A DNA stretch of 64,000 nt from Ctenosaura bakeri (lineage: Eukaryota > Chordata > Lepidosauria > Squamata > Iguanidae): the NCBI GenBank assembly GCA_948474755.1, contig CAOLHI010001810.1, positions 1-64,000 of the forward strand, read 5' to 3'. The position numbers were made by a program, and so were the translations under genes. Under the pieces are notes generated by a model that had not been told where the DNA came from, did not search any database, and saw only the letters and a list, made by a program, of their open reading frames with translations. This document shows positions 31,413 to 42,464 of this stretch, in pieces. Position 1 is the first letter of the stretch; every line of letters begins with the position of its first letter.

Positions 31413-32065
31413 ATGACAACAAAAGTTATGAGGGAATGCAAACCCAGTGAATATATGGGCTCTAAGTGTGAACAGTTTTCACTGCCTCACTCTCTACAAT
31501 GTTAGAAATTTGAGAACTGAAGGAAAATTTCTTTTGGGTGGTGGGAAAATTCTTATTTGGGGAACTGTCTTCATTTTGCATTGCTTGCACTCTTGAGGAA
31601 CCTACCAGTGATCTGCTTTTTCCATTGGTCTAAGCTTCCTTGTGTTATCTTTCAAAAACTGTCACAATGTCTAAAATCTGAATGTTTATGGTGTCCCTTT
31701 ATGCCATTTTTAACTGTTCTTCAAAAGGAATTAAAGGTGTCATAGTAATAAAAAAATACAAGTATCAGTTTTATACAGGTAGCATCAATTTAAATGTCAA
31801 GCTTTCCACTTATGCTTGTAGTATAAACAAGAGTGGCATTTTATCTGTAAATGTGTTTGATCCAGAGGAATTCAGTTTGGTTTCATAGATTCCCATACAA
31901 CTGGTATAGTAATAACTTTACCAGTTACTGCTATTGTTAAGTTTTTTTCAAGTACACCTGAATCTCTTACAGTCTACCTGCTCCTGGTCAAGAGCTATGA
32001 ATAAATTTCAACATCAGGAAAAAGAGAAAACTTGAGCAGAAAGACCAAACCCAGTTTCTTTTGAA
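31413..32065. other. No recognised feature
   Basis: About 650 bp with no supported gene or repeat. Confidence 0.4.
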
Positions 32066-32069
32066 ATAC

Positions 32070-32200
32070 AGAGCTTGGGAACATTATCCTATTGGACTAT
32101 AGCTCCTTGAATCCTCAAACCTGGATGAGCAGTGGTTATTTTGGCTGTGTATTTGTGTATGTTTGTGGGAGCTGTAATCCAAGAAAGGTAATATTTTCAA
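32070..32200. repeat. ACTACNNTCC-type palindromic repeat, decayed
   Basis: TTGGACTATAGCTCCTTGAA at the left and GTGGGAGCTGTAATCCAAGA at the right form an inverted repeat (about 14 of 18 positions) around an unrelated centre. Same family as 13125 and 33000. Confidence 0.45.
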
Positions 32201-32364
32201 GAGCAAATAATTTATAAAGTTCACACAGGTCCTGGTTCCCCCATCCAACCTATATTGTTATTAATATAGCAAACAAAGTCAACAGAAGGATTTTGCAGGA
32301 TGACTCTAGCAGGATGGTCCCAGTAATTAAGACTGACCTAGAAAGTCAAAGACTCTCTATAAAT

Positions 32365-32420
32365 AGAAGAAGAGGAGGAGGAGAAGGAGGAGTGGAGAGG
32401 AGGAAGAGGAAGAAGGAGAG
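32365..32420. repeat. GGA/GAA purine-rich tract
   Basis: AGAAGAGGAGGAGGAGAAGG and following sequence form about 55 bases of nearly pure purine. Confidence 0.9.
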
Positions 32421-32479
32421 GCACCCAAACATCTTTGGTTCCTCAACTGTGGTGTGAACCCAACTTCATAGCTGAATTT

Positions 32480-32820
32480 TGTTTTTAAGTGCCATCAGGT
32501 TGACTTTGACTTATGGTGACCCTATGGATGGGAGACCTCCAAGTTACTCCAACATCAGCTGCCCTGCTCAGGTCTTGCAGATCATGTCTTCCTTGATTGA
32601 GTCCATCCATCTGTGATGTGGTCTTCCTCTTTTCCTACTGCCTTCTGTCTTACCAAGCATTGTTGTCTTTTCTAGTAAGTCATGTCTTCTCATGATACAG
32701 CCAAAGTACGACAGCCTCAGTTTAGTCATCCTTGAATCACAGATGTATGTATTACTGAACTGCATATTGGTCCAGCTGCGAGCCTTGTCCTCAGTTAATT
32801 GGGAGCTCAAGATCAATCGG
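32480..32820 (-). mobile_element. BovB (RTE) LINE 3' end
   Basis: The minus-strand frame 32816-32568 reads LTEDKARSWTNMQ, then MTKLRLSYFGCIMRRHDL, EKTTMLGKTEGSRKRGRP and HHRWMDSIKEDM. This is the C-terminal end of the BovB reverse transcriptase polyprotein (LRLSYFGHIMRR...GKVEGSRKRGRP...RWIDSIKE). The 3' tail follows at 32568-32480 (on the plus strand GCCATCAGGTTGACTTTGAC, TTATGGTGACCCTATGGATG). BovB is the partner thought to mobilise the SINEs in this window. Confidence 0.9.
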
Positions 32821-32904
32821 CAGTGAATCTACTCCAACTTTTACTCTGAATGTTAAAACAGCTATCTAAGCTGATGAACTTATTTTAGTGACAAAGATCA
32901 GCAC

Positions 32905-32936
32905 CTTGAATTTAGCATTTAGCATTTAGCATTTGG
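32905..32936. repeat. (TTTAGCA)n short tandem repeat
   Basis: Three perfect heptamers followed by an imperfect TTTGGAG. Confidence 0.85.
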
Positions 32937-32999
32937 AGATTCATCACCCTGACTAACATGGGAGCCAGCGGTTGCTATTGCTTTCCCTTCTCCCAGAGC

Positions 33000-33090
33000 T
33001 TGAAAGAATTCCTTTTTTGGACCACAGTTCCCAGAATCCTTTGGCCAGGATGGCCACTGGACCTTCTGAGAGCTGTAGTTCCATTTTCTA
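33000..33090. repeat. TCCCAGAAT-type palindromic repeat
   Basis: GGACCACAGTTCCCAGAATC then GCCAGGATGGCCACTGGACC and CTGAGAGCTGTAGTTCC: an inverted repeat (CCACAGTTCCCAGAA / TTCTGAGAGCTGTAG) about 85 bp long. Confidence 0.5.
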
Positions 33091-33509
33091 TCCCTTCCAC
33101 CTCCTGATGCTTTAGGTAGGCTAAATATAATATTACATCTTTTTCTATATATGTTAAATATGCACATCAACATGCATTTTTATCATTATTAGGGTTGCCA
33201 AGTGAACTCAGGGACAGGGCTCCCGACTCTTTAACAAATGTTTAGAAGATGGAATTTCAACAGGGGAAGCCTGCCTTAAAATTTGGGTTCATGTTTTCTG
33301 GAGCTGAAAAACTCATGAATTGCACCTAAATGGGTTCTAAATAGAGAATGAATGCAGTGGCAGATAAGCCAGCATTCACAAAGCACTATGATTTGTTAAA
33401 TAATATATTCACTGGTGTCACAAATTTAAAACAAACAATTCTGCATGGCTAAGATTTACTACGCAGGCTTATTGTGATTACCACAGTGTAGGTTTCCCCC
33501 CTCTCCAGT

Positions 33510-33965
33510 GGCCATTTCCACATGAGCTTAAAGAAACAGTGCAGAGCATCCTCCAGGGAGGACGTCTACACCCAGGAGCAGACTGGGTCGGACCTACTTA
33601 GTGTAGTTCCGCACCTCAGCCCACTCCGGAATGACTCAAAGAGGTCGTCCAGTGTGCTTTTGAAAGACTGCTTGAAACAGGTCTTTCAAAAGCACAGAGC
33701 GCGCCACTCCGTGCCCGCGCTCTGGTGCAGATTTTCAGGCTCGCATCAGTGTGAGCCTGCGATCTGCTGGGGGTGGGTTTTAGGCTGGCGAGCTTCAGTG
33801 GTTGATGGAGAGCCTCGGCCAACTGGAAGCCACCATTTTCGTCCCCGGAGCAGTGCAGAGCAGCAGCCACGCACTGCTCCAGACCAGCCTGGACCCAAGT
33901 GTGGAACCAAGAAGTCCAGTAAGTACCAGCACGGGGCAATTCCCTCACCCCGTGCGGAAATGGCC
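33510..33965. mobile_element. CpG-rich non-autonomous transposon with GGCC termini
   Basis: Left end GGCCATTTCCACA and right end TGCGGAAATGGCC are a 13-bp terminal inverted repeat with one C-to-T-type change, the same terminus as the palindromic MITEs. The 456-bp body is rich in CG and includes a perfect 15-bp hairpin (33654-33668 with 33681-33695). Flanking trinucleotides (AGT, TAT) do not match, so the duplication is decayed. The 158-codon plus-strand frame and 130-codon minus-strand frame over this region both show no domain and are incidental. Confidence 0.7.
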
Positions 33966-34845
33966 TATGTTTTAAAAATAGTATTCCTCTTATTTTAAGT
34001 GTATGCATCTCCTTACAAAGTTAGCAGCTGAAACCCAAATAATAGCACAAGGTCACTGTTAAACTTGTTATGAGGAAATTATACTTGGTAATGATTTGAA
34101 CTTTAAAAAAAATCCATTTTCCGTTTCAGAAATGAGAAGTCTATTGCTTCTTACATTTCATTTGTTTCAAGGTAGCCTGGAAATTGTATGAGTTTTCTGC
34201 CAGCATATTTAAAAAACCTGTTTTTATTAACAGATAATTGCAAAAGCATCAAGAGATGTTTCTAGAGAGCTGAAGAGCTTGGTGGGGGGAAGCATATCCT
34301 ACATACATTTGAATAAAGATTACTGAGACTTGTACACAGTTCAGGACATTGTCACCTTCTGCAAAAGGGATGGCCATTGAGTGAAATCTCTTGTTTTAGC
34401 CTTTTTAAAAATGTGCTTCTCTACACTCAGAGCACTTTTGCTGTCTGTCATACACCTACAGATGAAAAGTCAGGGCACCCTATCTCCACAGACATGAAAA
34501 GCAACCTTGGAAAGCACATTTTCTAAAGAGTCTGCCTACTCAGTTTAGATATCAAGCAGTCTCTGTGGTCTTGTAAATTCAGGAAGCTGCTCCGGTGGCT
34601 GTTGGAGCCCAGAGAATAACAAGCATAAGGGATCTGAAGCTGCTGGATTTGCTAAACAGCCTTTTCTTTGGGAAATGCAGCCATGGTATGAGAGGAAGGT
34701 AGTCTAAACTTTTGCCACCAGGCTGCTTTCCCATTCCAAATTATGCTGCTCAGCTGCTATGATACACAAAGGGGAAACATATAAGTATCTCTTTTGTCCC
34801 TCTGTGATTTTCAATCCATAACTAAAAGCAGCTAGCAGAGCTTAT
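33966..34845. other. No recognised feature
   Basis: About 880 bp with no supported gene or repeat. Confidence 0.4.
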
Positions 34846-34849
34846 TTGG

Positions 34850-35055
34850 CGGAGAGCCAGCAAAGTGTAGTGGTCTGAGCATTGGACCACAACCCTGGAG
34901 ATGAGGGTTCAGTTTTCCATTCAGCCATGGAAACACGCTGGATGACTTTGGACATGTTATGCACTCTCAACCCCCAGAAAACCCCATGACAGCTTTTCCT
35001 TAGAGTCACTATAAGTCACAAATGACTTGAAGACACACAACTACTACTACTACTA
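34850..35055 (+). mobile_element. Sauria SINE, short form
   Basis: GAGAGCCAGCAAAGTGTAGT, GATGAGGGTTCAGTTTTCC, CAACCCCCAGAAAACCCCAT and ATGACTTGAAGACACACAAC, then an ACTACTACTACTACT tail. Confidence 0.9.
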
Positions 35056-35089
35056 TGGTAATGTGTGGGAAGGGGATAAAGAATTAGGT

Positions 35090-35205
35090 GAGAGCTGTGG
35101 TACTTGTTGCCCTTGAGGTATTCTAGAATTGACCAGGCTGACCAATTGCAGGAGATAATGGGAGTAGTAGTTATTGCTCTCTGGAGAGCCACAAGACCTT
35201 CACCA
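35090..35205. repeat. Decayed TTGCCCTTGAG.../GGAGAGCCAC repeat
   Basis: Resembles the squamate repeat whose right end reads GGGAGTAGTAGTTATTGC then CTCTGGAGAGCCACAAG. A similar sequence lies at 50985-51100. Boundaries are not defined. Confidence 0.3.
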
Positions 35206-35494
35206 CAGCCCTGACTCTCAGATCATCACTAATGGCTGATGGCTCCATTTCAGCATTGAGACAAATCTGTTCTCTCTTAACTTTAAAGGAGTTGTCTAAG
35301 GTGCTGAAACCTCAAAATAGGTTCAGCAACTTATATACCTTCTTTAAAGTTTGGACATGTAGCTGACAGGGACACCAGCCAGCATTGCAAACCAGAGCTC
35401 CATGGGTCCACTCTTACTAAAAGAAAAGGCTTTGAAGAGACCTTGTCATGGTACTCCCATGGCTGGCCTTCAAACTCCACACCTACCAGAGAGC

Positions 35495-35615
35495 AGTGTT
35501 TAGGAAAGTTATTTTGTGGGACCACAGCTCACAGGGTCCCCTACAAAATTGCCAGTGGCCATGGTGACTTGGGGATTTTGAGAACTGTGGTCCCAAGAGT
35601 CATGTTTCCAAGCTC
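35495..35615. repeat. TCCCAGAAT-type palindromic repeat, long form
   Basis: GGAAAGTTATTTTGTGGGAC and CACAGCTCACAGGGTCCCC at the left face GGATTTTGAGAACTGTGGTC and CATGTTTCCAAGCTC at the right, forming an imperfect inverted repeat with GCCAGTGGCCATGGTGAC in the centre. Confidence 0.5.
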
Positions 35616-36625
35616 TTTCAGGCAGCATGAATTATATATGCACAGAGGATTCCTGGTATCTGGGAATAAATGGTATGTCTAGACTAGCAACACAAACTCT
35701 TTAAGCAAGGATAAATGGCAAATCAATAATTCCAGGTTTTGGGGATGGGAATTACCACATGAGAATAAATCAAAGCATGAGGACTAGGAGCTGAGAGCAA
35801 CAATGTCATTAGTCTAATGTATTCTAGTTTACTATGTCCCGCTTTGTTCTGCCATGGATACAAATATGTAACTATTTTATTATTGCTGCTTTATTCAAAT
35901 GTTCACAAACATTTTTAATGATAATATAATACAAGTATGTGATAAATGCAGAGTAAGAAAATTGTGCCAGAGAATGCTTTGGGTCTTTATTGTCCATTGA
36001 AAATCTAGATATCTTGCGCAAGTTCTGCCTTATATAGATGAACAAAGTTACTTTTTTTAAAAAAAATGTTGGTATTAGGGTTTTTGTGGAAGATTCTGAT
36101 TTAAAAGGTGTCACCTATCTTCTTTCAAGATTAATTGTTGGCAAAAATAAGTTTCATTTCATATTTGAAAATTTCTATGAGTTTGAGCATGGTGTATTCT
36201 CTTTCTTGCCTAGACTCCTCCTTCTTCAATTTTTGTGTGATATGTCCTGGTCATGCAGCCTATTACTATACTGGCTGGTGCTGATTTGGGCCTCAGTCCA
36301 ACCTGCAGTTAAATAATCCAGCAAGCATTTAAATGTACCAATATTCCATTGATTTCAAACTACACAAGTCAATACTGGCTGAGCTCAAAATAGCAAGCAT
36401 TATTCAATAGACCAAGCCAAAACAAACTGATTGTGTGACCCATGGCTCATCTAAGAATACAATAGCACAGTTCCCATCCCTTAACAGAAAAAAAAAAGAA
36501 AACGTTGAGGAACATCCTGGCTGAGCAATCACTGAAAGCAATTTCTCATGATAGGTTTTTATTCACAACCATTCTCCAAGTAATTGTGGAGGCTGGGAGG
36601 GGGGACTACTACCAAGAGTAATTAT
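35616..36625. other. No recognised feature
   Basis: About 1 kb of A/T-rich sequence; a T(7)A(8) junction lies at 36052-36066. No supported gene. Confidence 0.4.
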
Positions 36626-36629
36626 ATAG

Positions 36630-36890
36630 GAGTGAGAAAAATGCAGCCCACAACTGCATGTAGCCCTCAGGTCCTTTTTTGTGGCCTTTGGTACCAACCA
36701 GGACACCTCTGGAAGCTCCAGACCCCCTCCCCAAAATCATTAAGAGAAGATCAAATGTTCCAAAACACAGCTTTGATTTTTCCACCATCCTTAGACCACC
36801 AGTACCTTCTCAAACAGGCCAGAATGGTGGGAAATAAAAACGGAAAGGGCATTTCCTGCACTGCCAGTCATATGGGGCTAGAAAACAAAA
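36630..36890 (+). repeat. Dispersed repeat family B (copy 2)
   Basis: AAATGCAGCCCACAACTGCA, TGTAGCCCTCAGGTCC and CCTCTGGAAGCTCCAGACCC share layout with 24660-24905 and 45535-45815. Class unknown. Confidence 0.35.
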
Positions 36891-36899
36891 CCTTTTAAA

Positions 36900-37260
36900 T
36901 GTAAGCCGAATAAAACAGATTAAAATTTAATACATTTAAAACAAATATTCCATTCTCACTCACACTCTTAGCTAACTCAGACTCTTAAACCCCATTCATT
37001 AATTCCTAAACCTGACTGACTGATTATTTTACCCTTAATTCACCCTACAAACCACTCCCAACTCCCAACTGTCAACCACCATCCTTTTTCGAATCCCTTA
37101 AAATATGCCACCAAACAGCTCTCGCTCTCAATGTTACATTCATTCACCCCTCCTGCCATCTTACTATCATAATTTTTCAATACACAATAAATCAAAGTAT
37201 CTTAACATAAAACAACATTTTCTACATAAATTTCATGACCTCACACAGTCCCATGGTATC
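36900..37260. other. Strongly G-poor, C-rich stretch
   Basis: Hand count over 36961-37200: 13 G and about 79 C in 240 bases. No coding frame. The first part (ATTAAAATTTAATACATTT) resembles an antisense L2 tail, so the whole may be antisense LINE 3' sequence, but I cannot assign it. Confidence 0.5.
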
Positions 37261-37289
37261 TCCACTTAAAAGAATTCCAGGTAGCTAGA

Positions 37290-37395
37290 GTATGAAAGAA
37301 CCTGTCCGGCCAGTCAAAGTAGACAGCACTTGGCTTACTGGACCAATCGTCTGATTCAGCACACGTCTGCTTTGTATGTCTATAAGCTAGATGAG
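37290..37395 (+). mobile_element. tRNA-derived SINE 3' fragment
   Basis: CCAGTCAAAGTAGACAGCAC followed by TTACTGGACCAATCGTCTGA and TTCAGCACA matches the 3' part (GCCAGTCAGAGTAGACAATACTG...GGACCAATGGTCTGACTCAG) of the SINE at 5365-5655. Confidence 0.55.
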
Positions 37396-38450
37396 GATTT
37401 TTGCAATTGCCATTATTTTCTTATTTGTAGTATCTCTAAATCACCTTTCTAAATTTCAAAGTGGTATGCTGTGCAAAATATTACAGAAGAGGATGTGCTT
37501 TATATATGAATAGGCTGCGTATCTTACCACAGTTTTGAAGTCTTGTTTTTCTTGGAAGGCAGTCCTGTTGCATTGTTGTTATTCTTTTCTGTCTGTGTTC
37601 CTGAGTGTATTCTTTGGTGATTACGCCTATGGTACAGCCCAACAGAGCTGCCCGAAGACATTTTGCTGCTTGAGGCAAGGAACAAGATCCAATTCTGGTT
37701 CAAAGAACAAAGACCCTATCCAGTTCTATGTACAAAAGCTGACTGGTCTGGCAGTTCAGTCACAATGAGAAGAAAAAATTCTCTCCAACATCTGAAGACA
37801 TCAGGCTAGCTAACGGACCACAAGGCTGGGTGCAAGGGACATAGGTCTCTCTCCTCCTGCATCTTTCCAGCTCCTCCCACCATCTGCTGCTGAGACAAGC
37901 AGCTTACTTTGCCTAATGGGCCAGCCAGCACTGGTGGAGAGGTAAACCGACTCCATTACAGACTGAAAACAGTGGCTGTGTAAAGGGAAGGAAAATTTAT
38001 TTTCTTCCTGGTGTCTGTTTTGTCTTGATTGTTATATGCCTAGTGTGAGAAATGTCTCGTCCTCCAACAGTCATTTCCAACATCCTGCATCCCTCCATTG
38101 CCCATGTTGGTTGGGTTAATAGGTCTTGTAGTCCAACACATCTAGACATCCATGGATTTTCCCACCTCTGCTGTATTCTCTCACTAGATATCAGTATTCG
38201 TATGTCATGTCTCATCTTGGAAGGACTAATATTTGCTCTGCCATCAAATGGCAAGAGTGATTTCTTATTTGCCTCAGTTGTCCATAAAGACTACTTTGTA
38301 TTGTTCTACCAAACCCTCAGGGCTGTAGCTATAGTGGTAGGCAAAATGAGGATGCTCCCCCTCAACTAAGAATTTCCTTCCTTGAAATTTTCCTTCATTT
38401 CCCAGTTTCTAGCATTGCAGAAAATGAGATCTTGAAATCGTTGACACCTA
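37396..38450. other. No recognised feature
   Basis: About 1 kb without a supported gene. 38075-38135 (GGTCTTGTAGTCCAACACAT) may be half of a TAGTCC-type repeat. Confidence 0.35.
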
Positions 38451-38454
38451 CAGC

Positions 38455-38565
38455 TTATATTTGCTGTATACAAAGGGATCTTGTAGCATCTTTGAGAATG
38501 AAAGAAAGGTTTGTAGCATAAGCTTTTGTTCACTCAGACTGCTTCATTAGATGCAACATATTTGC
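38455..38565 (-). repeat. CTTCATCAGATGC-type dispersed repeat
   Basis: GGATCTTGTAGCATCTTTGA, GCATAAGCTTTTGTTCACTC and TGCTTCATTAGATGCAAC match a repeat widespread in reptiles (GCATCTGATGAAGT...AAGCTTATGC...AGGTGCCACAAGA, read on the other strand). An opposite-strand copy lies at 57060-57160. Confidence 0.5.
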
Positions 38566-38965
38566 TGTGTTTGCATTACCTTGGTAACTGCCTATCCCTT
38601 TTCTTTGGATGCCCAAAACTATATTTCTAAATGTTTGACTGAAGTTTTAAAGTTATTGCATTACTAGCAATTTGGGGACTGGAGGACAATTTCATTTGCA
38701 GAAGGCAGACTTGTATTTGCCCCTCTTGTAGCTACACCCTTGAAAAGCCCCAACTAATCTAAATGCTGTCTTCCAGAAAAGATACACCTTTTCAGTACTG
38801 AGCCATAGATACCAGCTCCCAAAGCGAGATAACAACCATAGATTGGATGCTGTCTCTGATTTTGTAAAAGTGACATCAGGAAAATGAAAATTAGATTGCA
38901 AACTATGAGAGTTTAAACCTGAATTTCATCACCCAAACTCTGATAGTTTTTAAATATAAATCCAT
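38566..38965. other. No recognised feature
   Basis: About 400 bp upstream of the L1 insertion; no gene seen. Confidence 0.4.
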
Positions 38966-38967
38966 TT

Positions 38968-40370
38968 GAAAAGCAGGGGGCACTGCCAATGTGGACATCA
39001 CCCGAAGAAGTCTTCAGAATATCAGAACCAAAACTAGGAGGAATGCTAAGGTATAAGGATCTAATAAGATGGGAGGAAAGAATACCAGTGTTAAGACTAG
39101 AGAAGAACTAAAAGAGCAGAACATCGAAATGAATTGGTTCCCATATCGACAAATAAAAGAAAGGATTAAAATGGATATAAAAACCACAGGGATGGAGTCA
39201 GAAGAGAACAAATTAGATGAAATCCTAATGAAAAATGGGGGAAAAAACTCAAAAACTTATAGACTTCTACTGGAAAGAGAATTAGAGCAGGAAAGGATCA
39301 AGGAATATATGATAAAGTGGGCCCAAAATGTCAGTCATAACAGAGTTGGAAAAATGGGAAAGAACATGGAGGGAAGAGATAAAGTTTACTCAAAGCTTGA
39401 GTTTAAGAGAGAATTTTTATAAGTCAATGCATCAGTGGTATATGACCCCTCAAAAATTAATGAAGATAACACAAAAAGGGAATGGTTAATGTTGGAAATG
39501 TGGAAAAACAACAGGAACTTATTTTCATACATGGTGGTTATGCCCTATAGCAAAAAAATATTGGAAAAAGATTCATGATAGTATTACTAAGTTGCTTGAT
39601 ATGAAATTTGAGATGACTCCAGAAACATATTTGCTAAACATGATTATGAGGAATAGCTAAATGAGGACAAAAAGGAAAATATTATTAAATTTAATAACAG
39701 CAGCAAGATTGAATTATGCAAAATACTGGAAAGAAGGAAGAGACCCCTCCCAAAAAGAATGGAAGATTAAACTGAGGGATATGATTGAAATAGAAAAATT
39801 GTCCAACATGCTGTAAGGTAATACAATTCAACAATTTGAAAAGCAATGGAAGGAAATTATTAGATGGGTGAAAGAGAAGTGAGAGGAAGGTATAGAATTT
39901 GAATAAAGGATTGAAAGGGTAACACTTATATTAAGGCAGGAATATAGACTGAGTAGGAAAATTAAGGTAGATTACAATAACAAAAAGAGATTTCATACTA
40001 AGGAGGTTTAGAAACAAAACAAAAAAAAAGAAAACACGCAATAAGGAAAGGAAGGCTAGAGGGGGAGGGGGAAGCGACAGAGAAAGAGAAGGGAAGGAGA
40101 AGGATAAATTGATGGCAAAAATATATTGTCAATATATAATGTATTGTTGATATGGGGAGGCAGGATGGAGAGGGAGGGGGGAGGAGGGGTTGATTAAACA
40201 ACACATTAGGGAACACTTACTATGGTACAGAAGATATCAATAATAATAGTAAAGTTATGTAAGAATGCTGTACAATATGTAATAATGTAAACAATATGTG
40301 ATATATAAATTTTAGTTTTTATTGAATTCTAACAAAAATTAAAAAAGAAAAGAAAAGAAAAGCAGGGGGC
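38968..40370 (+). mobile_element. 5'-truncated L1 LINE with target duplications
   Basis: GAAAAGCAGGGGGC is present at 38968-38981 and again at 40357-40370, a 14-bp target duplication. Between them is the 3' end of an L1: a 117-codon frame (39069-39422) of the ORF2 C-terminal region, then the Cys/His box CWKCGKTTGTYFHTWWLCP starting at 39490, then RLNYAKYWKEGRDPS and KEWKIKLRDM in broken frames. A G-rich 3' untranslated region (40060-40200) and an A-rich tail follow. Endonuclease and reverse transcriptase parts are missing, so the copy is dead. Confidence 0.92.
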
Positions 40371-40985
40371 GCAAACTCTAAACTGTATACAACCGTAAAA
40401 AAGAAAATTCTGTTCTACCAGGAGGTGCATATGTAGTATATATTTGGCAGCTGAAAGAAAATTTATGATTGACATGAAGTTGAAAGACTGGCAGGGGAAA
40501 AGGAGACATAAATATATGATAGGCAGGTGGAGATTGCCTTTCATTAGAAATGACATTTGTTTTCTCCAAAATAAGCAGTTCAGTAAATTTGTTGTCATTT
40601 TCAGACTATAATGCTCTTGATGAAATAGGATTCTTCGTAATGAATGGCAGCAGAATTGAGAATGCACCACTGCAAAAAAGGCAGAGAACAATAGCAGTTA
40701 CTTATTAAGCCTAGTTTGGATGACAGCTGTTCTTATGCTCATGGTTAACAAGCAACTACCTGGAAAAAGATATTAAATGAACCATAACATGTCAAGGAAA
40801 AGTTCGCACACTTAGAATGAGAAATGACCTTAACAACATCCCCCTTCCCCCACCATATATGCAATGCCAAAAACAGTGAAGACTAATCCATCAGGGCAAT
40901 TAAGGCACAACCCCAACTCCTAGGCCCAGACTAATCCCAGACAGCCTAGACATACTTGCTTCTTCACATAACCAACTGTGGGATG
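40371..40985. other. No recognised feature
   Basis: About 600 bp between the L1 and a MITE; no supported gene. Confidence 0.4.
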
Positions 40986-40990
40986 ACATA

Positions 40991-41192
40991 AGCCATTTCT
41001 ATACTACACTGTTATAGTGCTATTATTCCACTTTCAACATCCTGTGGAATTCTGGGGTTTGTTGTTTACTGAGGCCAAAGAGCTCTCTGGCTAAGAATTC
41101 TAAATGCCCCTCTCTAAACTGCAGATCCCAGGATTCCATAAGATGTTGAAAGTGGAATAACTCCAGTATAATACTGTAGTGTAGAAATGGCT
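40991..41192. mobile_element. Palindromic GGCC MITE
   Basis: AGCCATTTCTATACTACACT at the left and GTAGTGTAGAAATGGCT at the right; arms share TCCACTTTCAACATCCTGTG or its complement. The centre holds GAGCTCTCTGGCTAAGAATT, so it is a longer subtype than 27541-27720. ATA lies on both sides (40988-40990, 41193-41195), a 3-bp duplication. Confidence 0.85.
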
Positions 41193-41685
41193 ATACTTCC
41201 CTCCCACTGCTATACCTGTGGAAAAAAATCAAGTTGAGTAGCACAGAAGCCTACTTTAAGAAACTGCTCTTCAGTTCAGTTAGAAGTTTGGTGCTGACAA
41301 AGGGACAGAAGAGTCAAGACGCTTGGTTCCATCTACTGTTGACTTCGGCTTCACCTTCCATTAGCAATACTGCCCTATCAGTCCTAATGGGCATTGGCTG
41401 CCATTGGCTAAAAAAGAAAAGAACATACAGTTAGATTAAGAGAGATTTTTTTAAAAAATCTTGGAAATAAGGGCTGAGATCGTGCATTATGGAGACACAG
41501 TATAAAAGTTCTGCATTTGGAATGATCCTACATCTCCCCTCTCTCCCTGCCACCTACCTTTTAGCTGCAGGAGACCCTTCCACAGCCATTTAGTGAGTGG
41601 TGGAGAGCCAGGGCACTGGAAAAGTGTTCCTATGGCCAGATGCAGAACAATGAGTGCTCTTCATCTCTCCTTGTGGACTACTGCT
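41193..41685. other. No recognised feature
   Basis: No gene or repeat recognised. Confidence 0.4.
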
Positions 41686-41689
41686 TGCT

Positions 41690-42464
41690 CCTGACAAGAG
41701 CAAACTGAAACTTAATCCAGACAAGACAGAAGTGTTCCTGGTCAGTTAAAAGGCCGATCAGGGAATACGGACTCCACTTGTGCTGGATGGAGTTACACTC
41801 CTCCTGAAATCTCAGGCTTGCAGCTTGGGTGTTCTCCTGGACTCAAATCTGAACCTGGATGTCCAGATTTCAGCAGTGGCCAGGAGTGCATTTGCACAGC
41901 TAAAATGAGTGCACCAGTGGTGTCCATTCCTTGAGACCTCAGATCTAGATATAGTGACATATGCATTGATGACATTGTGTTTGGACTACTGTAACACATT
42001 TTATGTGGGACAGCCTTTGGAAACTGTTTAGAAACTTCAGCAGATCCAAAATGGTACTGCTAGAATGCTCACCAGAGGTAGTTACAGGGGGCATATAACT
42101 CCCTTGTTAATACAGCTTCACAAGCTACCAGTTCATTTCTGGCCACAATTCTAAGTGTTGGACATGATCTATAAAGCTCTACAGGATAAGGTCCAAACTG
42201 TCTAAAAGACTGCATCTCCCTATCTGAACCTGCCAGACTCTAAAATCTACAGTGGAGGGCTTTCTCTTGCTCCTGCCACCATCACAGGCTTGTTTGGTGA
42301 GGACATGAACAACAGTCTTCTCAGTTGCTGCTCCCATCCTCTGGAATCCCATCTATGGGAAGCTAGGCTGTCCCCCTCCTGGCTTTCCTTTTGCCAGCAG
42401 GCAAAGACCATTTTGTTTTTAAGCAGCCTTTTAATATGTAATCAAGGGTGCTTCTTCTTGGGAT
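41690..42464 (+). mobile_element. L2-like LINE, C-terminal reverse transcriptase region
   Basis: Conceptual reading with frame breaks: KLNPDKTEVFLV, LDGVTLLLKSQACSLGVLL, DSNLNLDVQISAVARSAFAQ, LDYCNTFYVGQPLETV, QNGTARMLTR, LSLAPATITGLFGEDMN. The LNPDKTE and LGVLLDS motifs are typical of L2/CR1-clade elements. Stops and shifts interrupt it. It ends abruptly at the long inverted repeat. Confidence 0.88.

Noticed and set aside
33522..33998. 158-codon frame in CpG-rich DNA
   Set aside because: It overlaps a transposon with GGCC termini and runs out past its right end; the antisense frame is of similar length.
36961..37200. Nuclear mitochondrial insertion, suggested by the low G content
   Set aside because: No mitochondrial gene or tRNA could be recognised by eye; kept only as a compositional oddity.
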